Shown here: in pieces, positions 41,168 through 51,449 of the stretch | Position numbering within the stretch: the first letter of the stretch is position 1 | Layout: each line of letters opens with the position of its first letter | NCBI GenBank assembly: GCA_018806915.1 | Contig: JAGKQI010000057.1 | Location: 62,001-126,000, forward strand | Reading direction: 5' to 3' | DNA from: Phytophthora colocasiae | Taxonomy: Eukaryota; Oomycota; Peronosporomycetes; Peronosporales; Peronosporaceae | DNA: 64,000 nucleotides | Program-made: the position numbers and the translations under genes | Notes under the pieces: model-generated | The model's database searches: none | The model's input: only the letters and a program-made list of their open reading frames with translations | What the model was told of the DNA's origin: nothing

Positions 41168-42565
41168 CTAGCCTTCGTCCACGCCGTCAGTATCCGAGAG
41201 GCCTAAGTCCATGCTTTCACTCGAGAACATATTCGCAAGCGACCCAAACTCATCATCCAGATCTTGTACCATATTCACCAAGACGTGTGACGGCAACCGT
41301 TCTTCTGCAACATTAGGGGATAGCTTTGGGCACTGCGTTATATCCACGTAGCTTCTGTTGCAGTTTAGAAAAGTCGCCATATCCACGTTGTATGGAGCCA
41401 ACGAGCTGCGCTGTGGTGTAACCATCCTCCCGGCTGTTCCAAAATCTCTTTCAATTTGGGCCGAAGACGATGGAATCGAGAACAAGACACGCGCGACCAG
41501 ACAGAGAAGTCGAAAGTTTCCGTGCTCTTGTTGGCGCTTCCAGAAGCTGAGGACCGGTTCAGGTTCTCCTGGTCGTACCGCTCGCAGTGAGGTAGGGGTA
41601 GTTAGCCAGCGATCCAGCTCTTCGTCATTTCGCTGCTCGTGCAGTGCTGTCTGCGTATCCGCTGGGGGTGGTAAGACTTCGTCCGCTGTCTCGGCAAACA
41701 GATCCATAACGTCTTCAGAAAAAACTACTTCGGGTGGTGGGGCAACGATACCAGGCGAAGTAGGCTGCGTATCGACTGCAACCATTATGTTTCGAACTCC
41801 ATCGATCACTTTGCGCCTAACCTTGGCGTAGTGACGGTCGGCCACCTGCTGTGAAGCTCCTGCTTGTAGGTTGGACTTTAGGACCACCTTTTTCAAAGCT
41901 CCATCGGGATTTTTAAGATTGGGATGCAAAAGCAACTGCATCTCGAAGGCGTAGGAGCAGGAGTTCATAACGTGGCGGTCAGTGTACCGTCGAAAGAACA
42001 CTCGGTGGAAAGCTTTATGAAGAAGAGCACGAGTTGTTGTTGCCAAAATAGATAGGTCATCCGGCCTGAAAAACTGTTTGTCCGTCTTGGTCGATCGGCA
42101 GTCCTTCAATGGTGTAGTGACATCCAACACAGAGATTCGCAATTTGTAGAGCGAGAGGAGCACATTGCACTGGTTGCCCGACTCGGCCTGGCCAATGTGA
42201 CTGAGCATTGAAAATGGCTCAAGTAGTGACAGCACCTGGATAAGCTCCATTTTGTCCCGGGCCAGCGGGAAAGCTGCCGGCGGAACCACATTTTCGCGTC
42301 TGGCTTTGGTCGCTCGCTCTTCATACCAGGCCTCAAGTGGGTCCCACAGTAAAAGGATGCGCCGGATGACGCGCGCAAGTCCCAGAAACCGATGAATGCG
42401 GAAGTTGAGTAGCTGTCTGGCGTGTATATCGTCTTCAGTCATGACACTGCATAGCTCCCTGAACAAAGTGCCCATAACCTCAACGTGTTGTGTCTGGTAG
42501 ACCGTTTTCACTATTCGGCGGATCATGTCGGTCATCGCTGGATTCTTCGACGTGCTGTTGTCGGC
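41168..42565 (-). pseudogene. hAT transposase, C-terminal part (split by LTR element)
   Basis: A 465-codon open frame continuing from the part at 50132-51103. It holds the C-terminal dimerisation region of hAT transposases: FWKRQQEHGNFRLLCLVARV, LFSIPSSSAQIERDFG (the Glu of IERDFG is the third catalytic residue) and the NRSYVDI end. The frame is intact up to the 5-bp target duplication (GACAA, 42566-42570) of the nested retroelement. Joined across that insertion, the gene would encode about 789 aa. Confidence 0.88.
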
Positions 42566-42570
42566 GACAA
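42566..42570. repeat. Target-site duplication of the LTR element, left
   Basis: GACAA, repeated at 50132-50136. Confidence 0.9.
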
Positions 42571-42950
42571 TGTAACGGGGATGTTACACGAATGTTTCTC
42601 GTTGGTGTGTGACACTCATGATACATTTATGTGGGTACATAATGGTGTGGCACACACGAGTAGATACGTAGATGGCCTCAGAGCCTCACGTTGCATTTTG
42701 ATTAGGATTTAGTATGTTAGATACTAAATCCGTTACATTTAGGATTAGGCCAATAAAGTCAATAAAAATCAGTTTGCATTTTACATAGTTAGTGTTAGTC
42801 CTTTGTTATAGGGACACTGAATCTGTGAGTCCCGTATTTAGTGGACTACTTGGTTCTTGTATAGAACCGAAGGCTAGTGCCTTGCAAGCAGGACTCTACG
42901 AGTCAACTAAACTTCCTCTGTGCCGTGCACACCTACGCAGCCCCGCTGCA
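42571..42950 (+). repeat. 5' LTR
   Basis: It starts TGTAACGGGGATG and ends CCCCGCTGCA. It differs from the 3' LTR at CGGGGATG versus CGGAGATG and CTGAATCTG versus CTGACTCTG. Confidence 0.93.
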
Positions 42951-42959
42951 TCTGCTACA

Positions 42960-43009
42960 AGTCAACTAAACTTCCTCTGTGCCGTGCACACCTACGCAGC
43001 CCCGCTGCA
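42960..43009 (+). repeat. Duplicated LTR tail in the leader
   Basis: The last 50 bp of the LTR (42901-42950) are repeated exactly at 42960-43009, period 59 bp. This puts the primer site 61 bp after the LTR end. Confidence 0.9.
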
Positions 43010-43011
43010 TC

Positions 43012-43019
43012 TGGTAGCA
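43012..43019 (+). other. Primer-binding site (initiator tRNA-Met type)
   Basis: TGGTAGCA, complementary to the 3' end of eukaryotic initiator tRNA-Met. It follows the duplicated LTR tail by 2 bp. The match stops after 8 nt. Confidence 0.55.
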
Positions 43020-43066
43020 CTTGTAGTCAATCCAACTCCTGAGTTGAAGACTGTTTCTCTGTGAGA

Positions 43067-44086
43067 ATGGAGCGAGAAGCATACGCTCACTTGACTCCGA
43101 GTCAGCGGGACACGCTTAACAAGCTTACGTCCTTGCTGGGCCCTGAAGGTATGGCGCACCTTGCGTCTCAAGGGTCGGAGGCCGTCAACGCGCGCCTCGA
43201 GGCATTTGCCTCGTACGAAAACGCTCTCGTCGAGCACATTCAGCGGAATGTAACAGGGGTTACCCCTGCTCGAGAGCTAAGCCCGTCACGCTCAGCGTGA
43301 AGACCTTCCTCGGGAATGAGGGAGAGAACCTCCTTTTGTGGACCCGAGAGGTCAGAAATGGCCATGGGGGCCGCCATGCTCCAGTTGGAGGGGCAACGCG
43401 TTGCGTTTGCCATCTCTAAGCTCGAAGGACGAGCACGAGAATGGGCCTTGACGTCTGGGACGTCGGTGGAAGCGGCCTTCCCCACATGGGGCGAGCTAAA
43501 GGCCAAGCTCACGCAAGTGTTTGCTCCGCCTAACCAGGCGTATCGCGTGCGGTCACGCTTCCTTGCTTGTCGCCAGGGCAAGAAGGATCTGGTGGACTAT
43601 GTCCAAGAGCTGCGCACGCTCATTGCTGGCATGGCTGCCGACCCTCTACCTGAGGTGGTCGCCGTGACCGTCTTCATGGAAGGCTTACGAGCTGGCGTGG
43701 CCAGGACGGGAGACATTCCGTCAGAACCCCACAGCTTCGAAGATGCTGTCAGCGTGGCATTGAATGCCGAACACAACTTTAAGTTGTCGAGGGTCGGTGC
43801 TAGCAGCACAGGGTCCGGTGGACCTGAGCCCATGGACCTCAGCTATGCTGAAGATGAGGTAGCTGAGCTACGAGCTGCGGTGCAGCGTATGAGCACCCGC
43901 CGGTGCTATACATGCGGCAGTCCCTCACACCTGAGGCCCAACTGCCCTCTGCGCAAAGAGCGCGCCGGCCAGACTGGTCGCAACCCTGCCGCGGGTCCCG
44001 CTTCGGGCTCTGCCCAGGAAACGCGCCGGCTCCCAGTAGACGCGCGGGCGGTCTACAGGGGAAGAAAAGAGTTATTCAGTGCGTGA
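43067..44086 (+). pseudogene. Retrotransposon Gag (frameshifted)
   Basis: The ATG at 43067 reads 78 codons (helical, QRDTLNKLTSLLG) and stops at 43300. Gag then continues in another frame from about 43316 to 44086, with a capsid-type region (LKAKLTQVFAPPNQAYRVR, YVQELRTLIAGMA) and one CCHC knuckle (CYTCGSPSHLRPNC). At least one indel separates the parts near 43270-43320. Structural protein of the retroelement particle; broken here. Confidence 0.85.
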
Positions 44087-44100
44087 GAGGCACAGGGGCT

Positions 44101-45050
44101 AAGCCCCGAAGAGCTCCGTGCTCTGAACACGGAACGTGAGCAAGCAGGCTTGCTGGTCGTCCAGGTGGACGTGAAGGGCTTTGAGAAGCCGTGGATCGTG
44201 TTGATCGATTCGGGGGGCGTCTGGCAACTACGTCAGACGCTCCACCGTTGAAGGTAGTCAGCAATATGCTGAGGCGCTTCGAGCGCGAAGAGGTGACACA
44301 GTCACAGTCCGTCTAGCGACGGGCGTCCGTGTCACGGTGGCCAAGGTCCCCATGGACCTGCGGCTGAAGTTCTTGGACTTCGATAGCGTGGAACGCTGCT
44401 TGGTCCTGGACCTGGATTCGAGGTACGACCTCATCCTTGGCATGGCGTGGCTGGAGCGCCACGAGCCATGGATTGATTGGAGGTCGAAGACCTTAGGTGC
44501 TACGCACTTCTCTCCTAGTGGAGCTTTGGCGAGTCATGAACCCACCTCTGCTAGGAAGCAGAAGCGCTATTGGCGCGAGCATCGAGCCGAGTCGGCTATG
44601 ATGCTGGAAGTCGGTGTGTCCGAGTTGGTGGACAGCAATGAGTGCGAGGACCGCAGTCCTGTTGAGCGCGTAGCGCTGGTTGACAGTGAGTCAACGTGTG
44701 GGCAAAGCTCACGTAACCCCTGTGGGGCGGCACGTACTCCGCCGAGTGACGCCGGTCATGGACCGTCACTGGATGCCGATGGCATCGGGCCTTACCAGGC
44801 CGTGAACTGTGGGGCGGCACGTACTCCGTCGAGTGATACTGGTCGTGGACCAAGTCGATCGCTTAGTGTCTCTGACACTGGACCTGTTACGGTCATTGAT
44901 TGTGCAGCGGCACGTACTCCGCTGAGCGGCATCGGTCGTCGACCGAGTGGTTCGCAGAGTGTCACTGACACTGGGCCTGAAGGGCCGAAACCTGTGCGGC
45001 GGCACGTACTCCGTCTAGTGACGTCGGCGGTAGACCGAGTCAGTCACTGA
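44101..45050 (+). pseudogene. Aspartic protease and linker of the retrotransposon (frameshifted)
   Basis: The protease active-site region VLIDSG is followed by an extra G (near 44218) that shifts the frame away from the expected ASGN continuation. The second half is open from 44337 (DSRYDLILGMAWL, the ILGMxWL flap-side motif). After about residue 70 the frame enters a linker made of five imperfect 91-bp repeats (44727-45110). Confidence 0.8.
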
Positions 45051-45110
45051 GTGTCACTGACACAGGGCCGGGCAAGGCCAATTACTGCAGCGGCACGTAC
45101 TCCGTCGAGT
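44727..45110 (+). repeat. 91-bp minisatellite in the protease-RT linker
   Basis: GCGGCACGTACTCCG begins five successive units at 44727, 44814, 44907, 44999 and 45090 (spacings 87, 93, 92, 91). The first two spacings keep the reading frame, the later ones do not. Confidence 0.85.
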
Positions 45111-45315
45111 GGACGTTCGTCGGCTAGGCGACGACGTCGTAAGGCCCTATGGGCGAGACGCTCTGCGTCTGAGTCGTCCGTGACGTCAAGTGTCAACGCA
45201 CGGGAGGGCTGTGGGCAGCCATACACTCTGGTTGATGGAGTGGACGGCAGTGCCGAAGGCAGCGTCCTGCTGGGCGATCTGCCGAGTGTTGACAAGCTCC
45301 TTGAGCTAGGAGGAG

Positions 45316-46900
45316 ATGTCGTTCGCCGACTTTGGCGATGCCTTGAAGGCTGGCGAACTCGCCGAGGTGGTCATCGTTCGACCTGAAGAGGAGTTAAACT
45401 CATCGTCCCTCGTTGACGAGTCCGTCTTGGCCGAGGTCAAGAAGGCGCTGAGCGCCAGGAGTGGATCGGAGATCCTCAAGAATCCCTCGGATCCCTTCTA
45501 CTCCTTGCTGAAGGAATATGGAGACGTTGTCTCAAAGGAACCACCGAGTGGCCTGCCTCCTGACCGAGGCGTTCGTCACGAGATCGACTTAGTTCCCGGA
45601 ACTAAATACTGCGTGACCCGGCAGTGGCCTCTTCCTAAAGAGCAATGCGACGTCATTGACGCCTTCTTCCGTGCTAAGCACGCGGCGGGTCTCGTGCGCG
45701 AGAGCAAGTCCTCGCACTCCGCGCCAACGTTCTGTGTCAGAAAGCCGAATGGCAAGTGGCGTATCGTTCACGCTTTTAACAAGCTCAACGCTGCCACGAT
45801 TCGGCGCAGACGCCGATTCCTAGGAAGGATGTTCTTCAGAACAACATGGTGGGTTGCACCATGTACAGTGCGCTCGACTTAGTCGATGGCTACTTATCAG
45901 CTGCTCATGCGAGCCAGTGATATTCCGCTTACAGCGGTGAGCACCCCGAGCGGTATGCTCTGGGAGTGGCTCGTCATGCCCCAAGGGCTGTCGAATGCGC
46001 CTGCAACGTTCAATCGTCTAGTGACGCAGTTGTTCAGACCCTGCGGGCATTCGCACAGACGTACTGACGATGTGTTCGTCCACAGTCGTGCTGAGCACGG
46101 GAAGACTGATGTCGAGGTACACGTGAACACGTGAGAGCAGTGCTCGAGTGCATGCGCACCAACAAGTGTACGCCAACGCGGATAAGTGCGTCTTTGGCGC
46201 GGAAGAAATCCCTTTCCTAGGGTGCTTCATTGGGAAGCATGGCCTTCGTGCTGATCCAGCAAAAGTCAAGGCCATTGTGGACTGGCCGGTTCCCTTGAAC
46301 CAGAAGGACTTGCGTAAGTGGCTGGGCTTGGCCAACTACTTGCACAAAGTACAGCGAGAACTACGCTGAGTTGGTTTCGGCCACTGTCGGATCTCCTTAA
46401 GAAGGATGCCGAATGGGTATGGCGTGCTGAGCACGAGAGTGCGTTCACTCGTATCAAGGATAGCCTGCTTCAGGCACCGATACTGGCGTTGCCAGACCCC
46501 GATCGTCCGTTCATCGTCGTCTGTGACGCCTCGGACTTTGCCATCGGCGGTGCTTTGCTACAAGCGGACGCCGACGGGCGCGAACGCGTCATTGCGTTTG
46601 AGTCTCGGCAGCTCAAGGCTGCTGAGAAGAACTATCCAGTTCATGACAAAGGAGCTACTTGCGATGAAGTACGCTCTCGTCAAATTCAGGGTTCACCTGC
46701 TCGGCTCCAAGCCGTTTGTGATCTACACGGATCATGCGTCACTACGCACAGCGACGCAGTCGCCTCACCTCTCGCAGAGGATGGCCCGATGGCTCTCCTT
46801 CTTTGCGGAGTATAACTTCGAGGTGAAGTACAAGCCTGGAAGGCAGAACGTCCTCGCTGACGCGTTATCACGTCGCCCGGACTATGAGTTATCTCATGTC
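45316..46900 (+). pseudogene. Reverse transcriptase / RNase H (frameshifted)
   Basis: RT starts with LPPDRGVRHEIDLVPG, SHSAPTFCVRKPNGKWRIV and NKLNAATI (45316-45882), continues in another frame with MPQGLSNAPATFNRLV (45886-46134), then GCFIGKHGLRADPAKVKAI (46148-46369) and RNase H (VCDASDFAIGGALLQ, YTDHASL, then NVLADALSRRPD). The catalytic YxDD box near 46060 is damaged: only a DDVF remnant in a shifted frame is left. At least four frame changes are present. It cannot supply reverse transcriptase as it stands. Confidence 0.88.
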
Positions 46901-48179
46901 ACCTCGGTGACGTCGTCCGTGACGGACATGGTTCGAGCAGCGTACGCTCAGGACGACTCTTGTGTCGCGCTGCTTCAAGCTCTAGGGAGCGATGAGTTTA
47001 AGGACTCAAAGGTGACTCTGTCGCGACGCCTAAAGGCGAGACTCAACGCTATAGCCTGGAAGGCGGTCTGCATGTACTACAGCACGGGTCAGGATGATCC
47101 ACCACGTGTGGTGGTTCCTCACGATGAGGACCTGAAGTATCGTATCCTCTATGAGGCCCACGACACGCCCACAAGCGGCCACCTCGGTCGCGAGAAGACC
47201 TACGGCTCGGTGAGCTCCATGTACTGGTGGCCGAAGATGTACAAGTGGGTCAGCACATATGTGCACACGTGCGAGACGTGTCAGCGGGTTAAACCCTCGC
47301 CGCATGCGGCGGCGCCTTTGGCGAGCTTGCCTGTACCCTCTGGGTGTTGGCAGTCCATGAGTATGGACTTCGTGTTTGGCCTGCCGAAGGATACGGCAGG
47401 CAACACGGGCGTTGTGGTCTTCGTTGACCGTCTGAGCAAGATGGTTTCACCCAGCGGCTGTGCCGGACACCGTCGATGGCGCTGGTACAGCGACGATCTT
47501 TATCGATCGGGTCTTCCGTCAGCATGGGCTGCCAGAGACCATTGTCTCGGATCGAGACCCCCGTTTCACGGGTCACTTCTGGACGTCCGTCTTCAAAGTG
47601 CTTGGCACTCGACTGGACATGTCCACGGCGGATCATCCGCAGACCGACGGTCAGACTGAACGCGTGAACCGCGTCCTGGAGGACATCCTCCGCTGCGTAT
47701 GCGCTGAAACGCCGAAGCGTTGGAGCGCTATGCTCCCTCTCGTTGAGTTCTCAATGAACAACGCGGTGCATGCCTCGACAGGCTTCACCCCGTTCTACGT
47801 GAACGGCCTTGCGCATCCGCGCGTCCCGCTCACTCCGCCACGCGGTAGCCTTGGAGCAGTGGGGAGAGGCTGTGCCGTCGCTCGACTCCGAGCTTGCTGA
47901 TGTCAGCCCCTTGCTGTTCGCAAGCAAGTCGATGACTTCCTCTCGATGAGGCTTAGCGTCTTACGCCGTGTGCGTGACGCAATGGCTGAAAGCCAAGATG
48001 TTCAAAGCGAACAAGCTGATGCCAAAGGCAGAAGCAACATGTGGGAGTTCAAGGTCGGTGACCACGTTTTATTAAACGCTAAGAACCTGCCTACACACGC
48101 AGTGTCGGCCGTCTTCAAGACGAAGTTGCGGCCCGCGCTTCATTGGACCGTTCACGGTCGTGGCCAAGAAAGGGCCTGA
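46901..48179 (+). pseudogene. Integrase (frameshifted)
   Basis: The HHCC finger (HDTPTSGHLGREKT, then CETCQRVKP) and the first catalytic Asp (SMDFVFGLP) are in the frame ending at 47659. The second Asp (VSDRDPRFTG) and the Glu (DGQTERVNR) are in the frame 47460-47900, so the core is cut by a frameshift near 47450. A further frame (47946-48179) carries the C-terminal GPY-like part (FKVGDHVLLNAKNLP). Confidence 0.88.
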
Positions 48180-48264
48180 CATACACGCTTGACTTGCCAA
48201 AGCGTATGCGAACACATCCTGTATTCTACGTGGGCTTGTTAAGCCATATCGGGACCCTGCTCTT

Positions 48265-48840
48265 GTGAGTTCTGAGGCGCTGGCGCCGGGTCGGACGAAG
48301 GCTGCACGGCAGCAGGTGGCAGAGCCACAGGTGGTTGCATCCGAACCAACAGGTCTTGTCGATCCGGAGCAACGTGATGCTCGAGGTCATAGACCCGCTG
48401 ATGCAGCACCAGAGGCGACTCAGACCGGTCCCCGCGACTCTAGGTCTCCTCGAGACCAGTCGCTAAGCGATGGGTCGGATGACCGACGTGGTGGTCGTGC
48501 TCCTTCACCGAGCCCACGCGGGTCTGCAAGCAATGCAGCGCGTCTACACTCGCAGCGCGAGAACCCATCGACCGCTCGTCCTCCTCCTGCTCTGCTCGAT
48601 GAGCAAGGTGAGCTTCACTATCACGTGGATCGCCTGATGGCGCGGCGTCGTCGCCGAGGTCACAACCAGTATCTGGTGAAGTGGCGAGGTTACCCTCACT
48701 CACAGAACTCGTGGGAGTTTGAGGTGCCACTACGGCAGGATTGCGCCGACGTCGTTGACGCGTATGATCGGGCACACCCGGTGTCAGACCGCCCGATGGG
48801 GGTGCGACGGAGTCGCCGGGTGCCAAGCACCTCCCACTAA
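48265..48840 (+). pseudogene. Integrase C-terminal chromodomain region
   Basis: A 191-codon frame with a Pro/Ser/Arg-rich linker and, near its end, a chromodomain (HYHVDRLMARRRRRGHNQYL, VKWRGYPHSQNSWEFE). Chromodomains of chromoviruses guide integration to chromatin marks. The frame has no own start; it was the end of Pol. Confidence 0.85.
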
Positions 48841-49738
48841 GGTGGGGGGTCCACAGGGTCGTTGCTGAGCTCAGGCTCTGACCCGTAGCTGCAATACTTG
48901 CAGCGAGCACGTCGGTGCCGTCGACATGGCATCGAATGCTCAAACTGCAAGTGCAGTAGAGCTACATGCGCCTCGCGCGCGTGTTTCAAGGGTCTATGAC
49001 CCTTTAACAACACTGGCCTATGGCCCGGAGCTTCGCGATCATGAAGCGAAGATGGTTCGTGATGAACAACCGTCTTAATGACGTTCGGTCTAAGCGACAA
49101 GTGGTGATGGAAACGGATTCTATCCGATCACCTGACGCTAGAAGCGTTCAATGGGTATGACTATGTCATGAGGCACTGTGGATGCCAGGGATGCCAATGC
49201 ATTGGACCCCGCATGCTGCATAGCAGTAGGAGGTAGGTAAGCTCCTCCTGAGCGACAGCTTAGCTGTCTGGTGCTCGTTGTCGTTTATACGACTGTGCTG
49301 AGCACGTGCATTCACAAGACACAGTGTCTGTGACACATAGTGGCGCTTGCGCCTGCTTCAAGGACAACTTGGGCATCAAGCCCTGCACACAGTGCTCATC
49401 CGAGGGTCACATTAACTGTGAAGCGAGTGGGCCCCACTGCTGTGTGGTTCGTGGAACCGTTGGTAGCTTGGAAGGCTTGCCCTGTGGATCACTGATCCAG
49501 TAGTATCATAGATACGCCACCTGTGGCCTTCTTTCCATGCCCGTAGAGCCCCTTGACTCGAGCCAGTAGGCTCCTATGCTTGCAAGCATTGGGCCCAAGT
49601 GTGTACCAAGTGGCATCGCGTACGGAGGCGTGTAACACGCACGAGAGACAGCGCCGTCCGCGCAAGGCAAGGTGCCGTGGCCATCGGCCGATAATCGCGT
49701 CGTGTGTTTACACTTTCCGGATACGGTATCCGGAATCT
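48841..49738. other. 3' non-coding region of the retrotransposon
   Basis: About 0.9 kb between the chromodomain stop and the polypurine tract. No protein is recognised. GC-rich with short inverted repeats such as GGATACGGTATCC near 49718. Confidence 0.6.
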
Positions 49739-49751
49739 TGGTGGGGGAGAG
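49739..49751 (+). other. Polypurine tract
   Basis: TGGTGGGGGAGAG-type purine run directly before the 3' LTR, expected as plus-strand primer. Confidence 0.75.
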
Positions 49752-50131
49752 TGTAACGGAGATGTTACACGAATGTTTCTCGTTGGTGTGTGACACTCAT
49801 GATACATTTATGTGGGTACATAATGGTGTGGCACACACGAGTAGATACGTAGATGGCCTCAGAGCCTCACGTTGCATTTTGATTAGGATTTAGTATGTTA
49901 GATACTAAATCCGTTACATTTAGGATTAGGCCAATAAAGTCAATAAAAATCAGTTTGCATTTTACATAGTTAGTGTTAGTCCTTTGTTATAGGGACACTG
50001 ACTCTGTGAGTCCCGTATTTAGTGGACTACTTGGTTCTTGTATAGAACCGAAGGCTAGTGCCTTGCAAGCAGGACTCTACGAGTCAACTAAACTTCCTCT
50101 GTGCCGTGCACACCTACGCAGCCCCGCTGCA
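49752..50131 (+). repeat. 3' LTR
   Basis: 380 bp, TG to CA, two differences from the 5' LTR. Confidence 0.93.
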
Positions 50132-50136
50132 GACAA
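50132..50136. repeat. Target-site duplication of the LTR element, right
   Basis: GACAA, same as 42566-42570. Confidence 0.9.
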
Positions 50137-51103
50137 TACCGAACGCAGTCTTGGTGGCGGCGTGGGTAAAATGCGGCACGCACCACTCCCAACACAACTT
50201 CAGACCCGTCGTCATCATCCACTTGACGTCGGCCCCTCCGTCGCTTGTTGAGCCGAAGAGGTCATCGCGACTCAGGTCAAAGTCAGCTAAAACATCTCCA
50301 ATCCACCGGTAAAAGGGTCCTCGTATTCCGCCATCACGTTCTCCATACTGCGGTGCAAAGTGACGGATACCCAGTAGCACTGACTTAAACTCGAAAGATG
50401 AATCCACTAAGTACAGCCGTAACCCCAGGAATTTGGTGTTCATCACGGGTGCCGACCAAAAATCAGCAACAATGGAGAAGCATTTCGCTGATCCAATTCG
50501 ATTTTCACTGACCATCGCCTTGATCTGGCGCTTTGTCGAGTCGTAGAGCTCCACGACAGAATGACGTATGACTTTGGCATCTATAGTCACTCGAGCCTCC
50601 TCCTTTAACATCAGATCGCGGAGTAATAGCGACTCCTCGTATTCCCCAATGCGGAAAGGGAGGTTGTTATTCACGATGCGTAACGTCTCGATTAAGACGT
50701 ACGCGCGGCCAGGGTCATCTCGAAAGAGTGGGCTCCGTCGCAAGATGGTTAGCTCTTCTTCCCGCGTTCTCTTCTTGGCCACTTCGCTGGCAGTCTTGTC
50801 AGAACCAACGCCATGAGCCTTGCTCAGGTGATTAGTTGCTTTGGAGGTCTTCCCACCTGACATCAGTATCTTGGTGCGTTGTGTGCGGCAAGTTTCACTG
50901 GCCATGCACATCCAGACGGCGGTTGCGCCTCTGTCGGCCGTGTTGATCACGCGCACGCCCCAGTCGTACACGAATGAAGTCTCGTTCGACTTCGCCGCTA
51001 GGACCTGCGTGCCAGCATCGGGAACAAAGGCCTGGATGGCGTCTCTGACGGCGATCGGTACGTCAGTCGCCTCGTCACGGCGTCTTCTTCTCTCGGGCTC
51101 CAT
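50132..51103 (-). pseudogene. hAT transposase, N-terminal part
   Basis: 324 codons from the ATG at 51103 to the retroelement insertion. Features: a BED-like zinc finger (CMASETC then NHLSKAH) at about residues 45-85, the first catalytic Asp in IVADFWSAP, the second in STSDGGADVKWM, followed by the CVPHFTH motif. The frame continues exactly into 42565-41168 once one target duplication is removed, so the LTR insertion is the only break seen in the transposase. An in-frame TTG at 51157 is not needed as a start. Confidence 0.88.
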
Positions 51104-51424
51104 GCCAACTGCTGAAGTGTTCTCTCGGGATCCTTGAGCGACTGCAGAAGATCGCAAATAGCTGGAAGCAGGTCAAATATTAGCTGGCTATGTTAGTAAA
51201 AAAATTGCTAAAACGCACCGAAAAATAGCCAATGATTTGATTCAAATGGGAGAACTCTCGCCTCTCCCAACAGGGCCTGCCAGGGTTCCCTTTATTTACG
51301 GGGGGAACTTCGAAATTGGTTCATTACCGACGCTAAATACGGACAAGAACTAAAACTTTTACAGTCACCGGTTCTAAACCGAGACTAGACCGGTTTTCGA
51401 TGAAATTTTGGCTCGTACCCATTT

Positions 51425-51441
51425 GGTTCGTCCCAGGGGTG
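51425..51441 (-). repeat. hAT terminal inverted repeat, right
   Basis: GGTTCGTCCCAGGGGTG, inverse of 39753-39769. Confidence 0.9.
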
Positions 51442-51449
51442 ATTTTTTC
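51442..51449. repeat. hAT target-site duplication, right
   Basis: ATTTTTTC, identical to 39745-39752. Confidence 0.9.

Larger units (their letters stand above)
42571..50131 (+). mobile_element. Ty3/gypsy LTR retrotransposon with chromodomain, coding-defective
   Basis: The 7561-bp element has 380-bp LTRs (TG to CA) differing at only two sites by eye, a GACAA target duplication, a primer site, a polypurine tract, and gag, protease, RT, RNase H, integrase and chromodomain in that order (Ty3/gypsy order, chromovirus type). Its coding frames are broken many times. It sits inside the hAT transposase gene and is younger than that element. Confidence 0.95.
39753..51441. mobile_element. Complete hAT transposon, 11.7 kb including a nested retroelement
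   Basis: The ends are perfect 17-bp inverted repeats (CACCCCTGGGACGAACC at 39753-39769, its complement at 51425-51441). The flanks carry an identical 8-bp target duplication ATTTTTTC (39745-39752 and 51442-51449), the duplication length of the hAT superfamily. Inside are a hAT transposase gene (minus) and a convergent second ORF (plus). Removing the nested LTR element and its target duplication (42571-50136) leaves an element of about 4.12 kb. Confidence 0.93.

Noticed and set aside
43316..48840. Retroelement frames as separate host genes
   Set aside because: Each is a fragment of one gag-pol region in the expected order between two LTRs.
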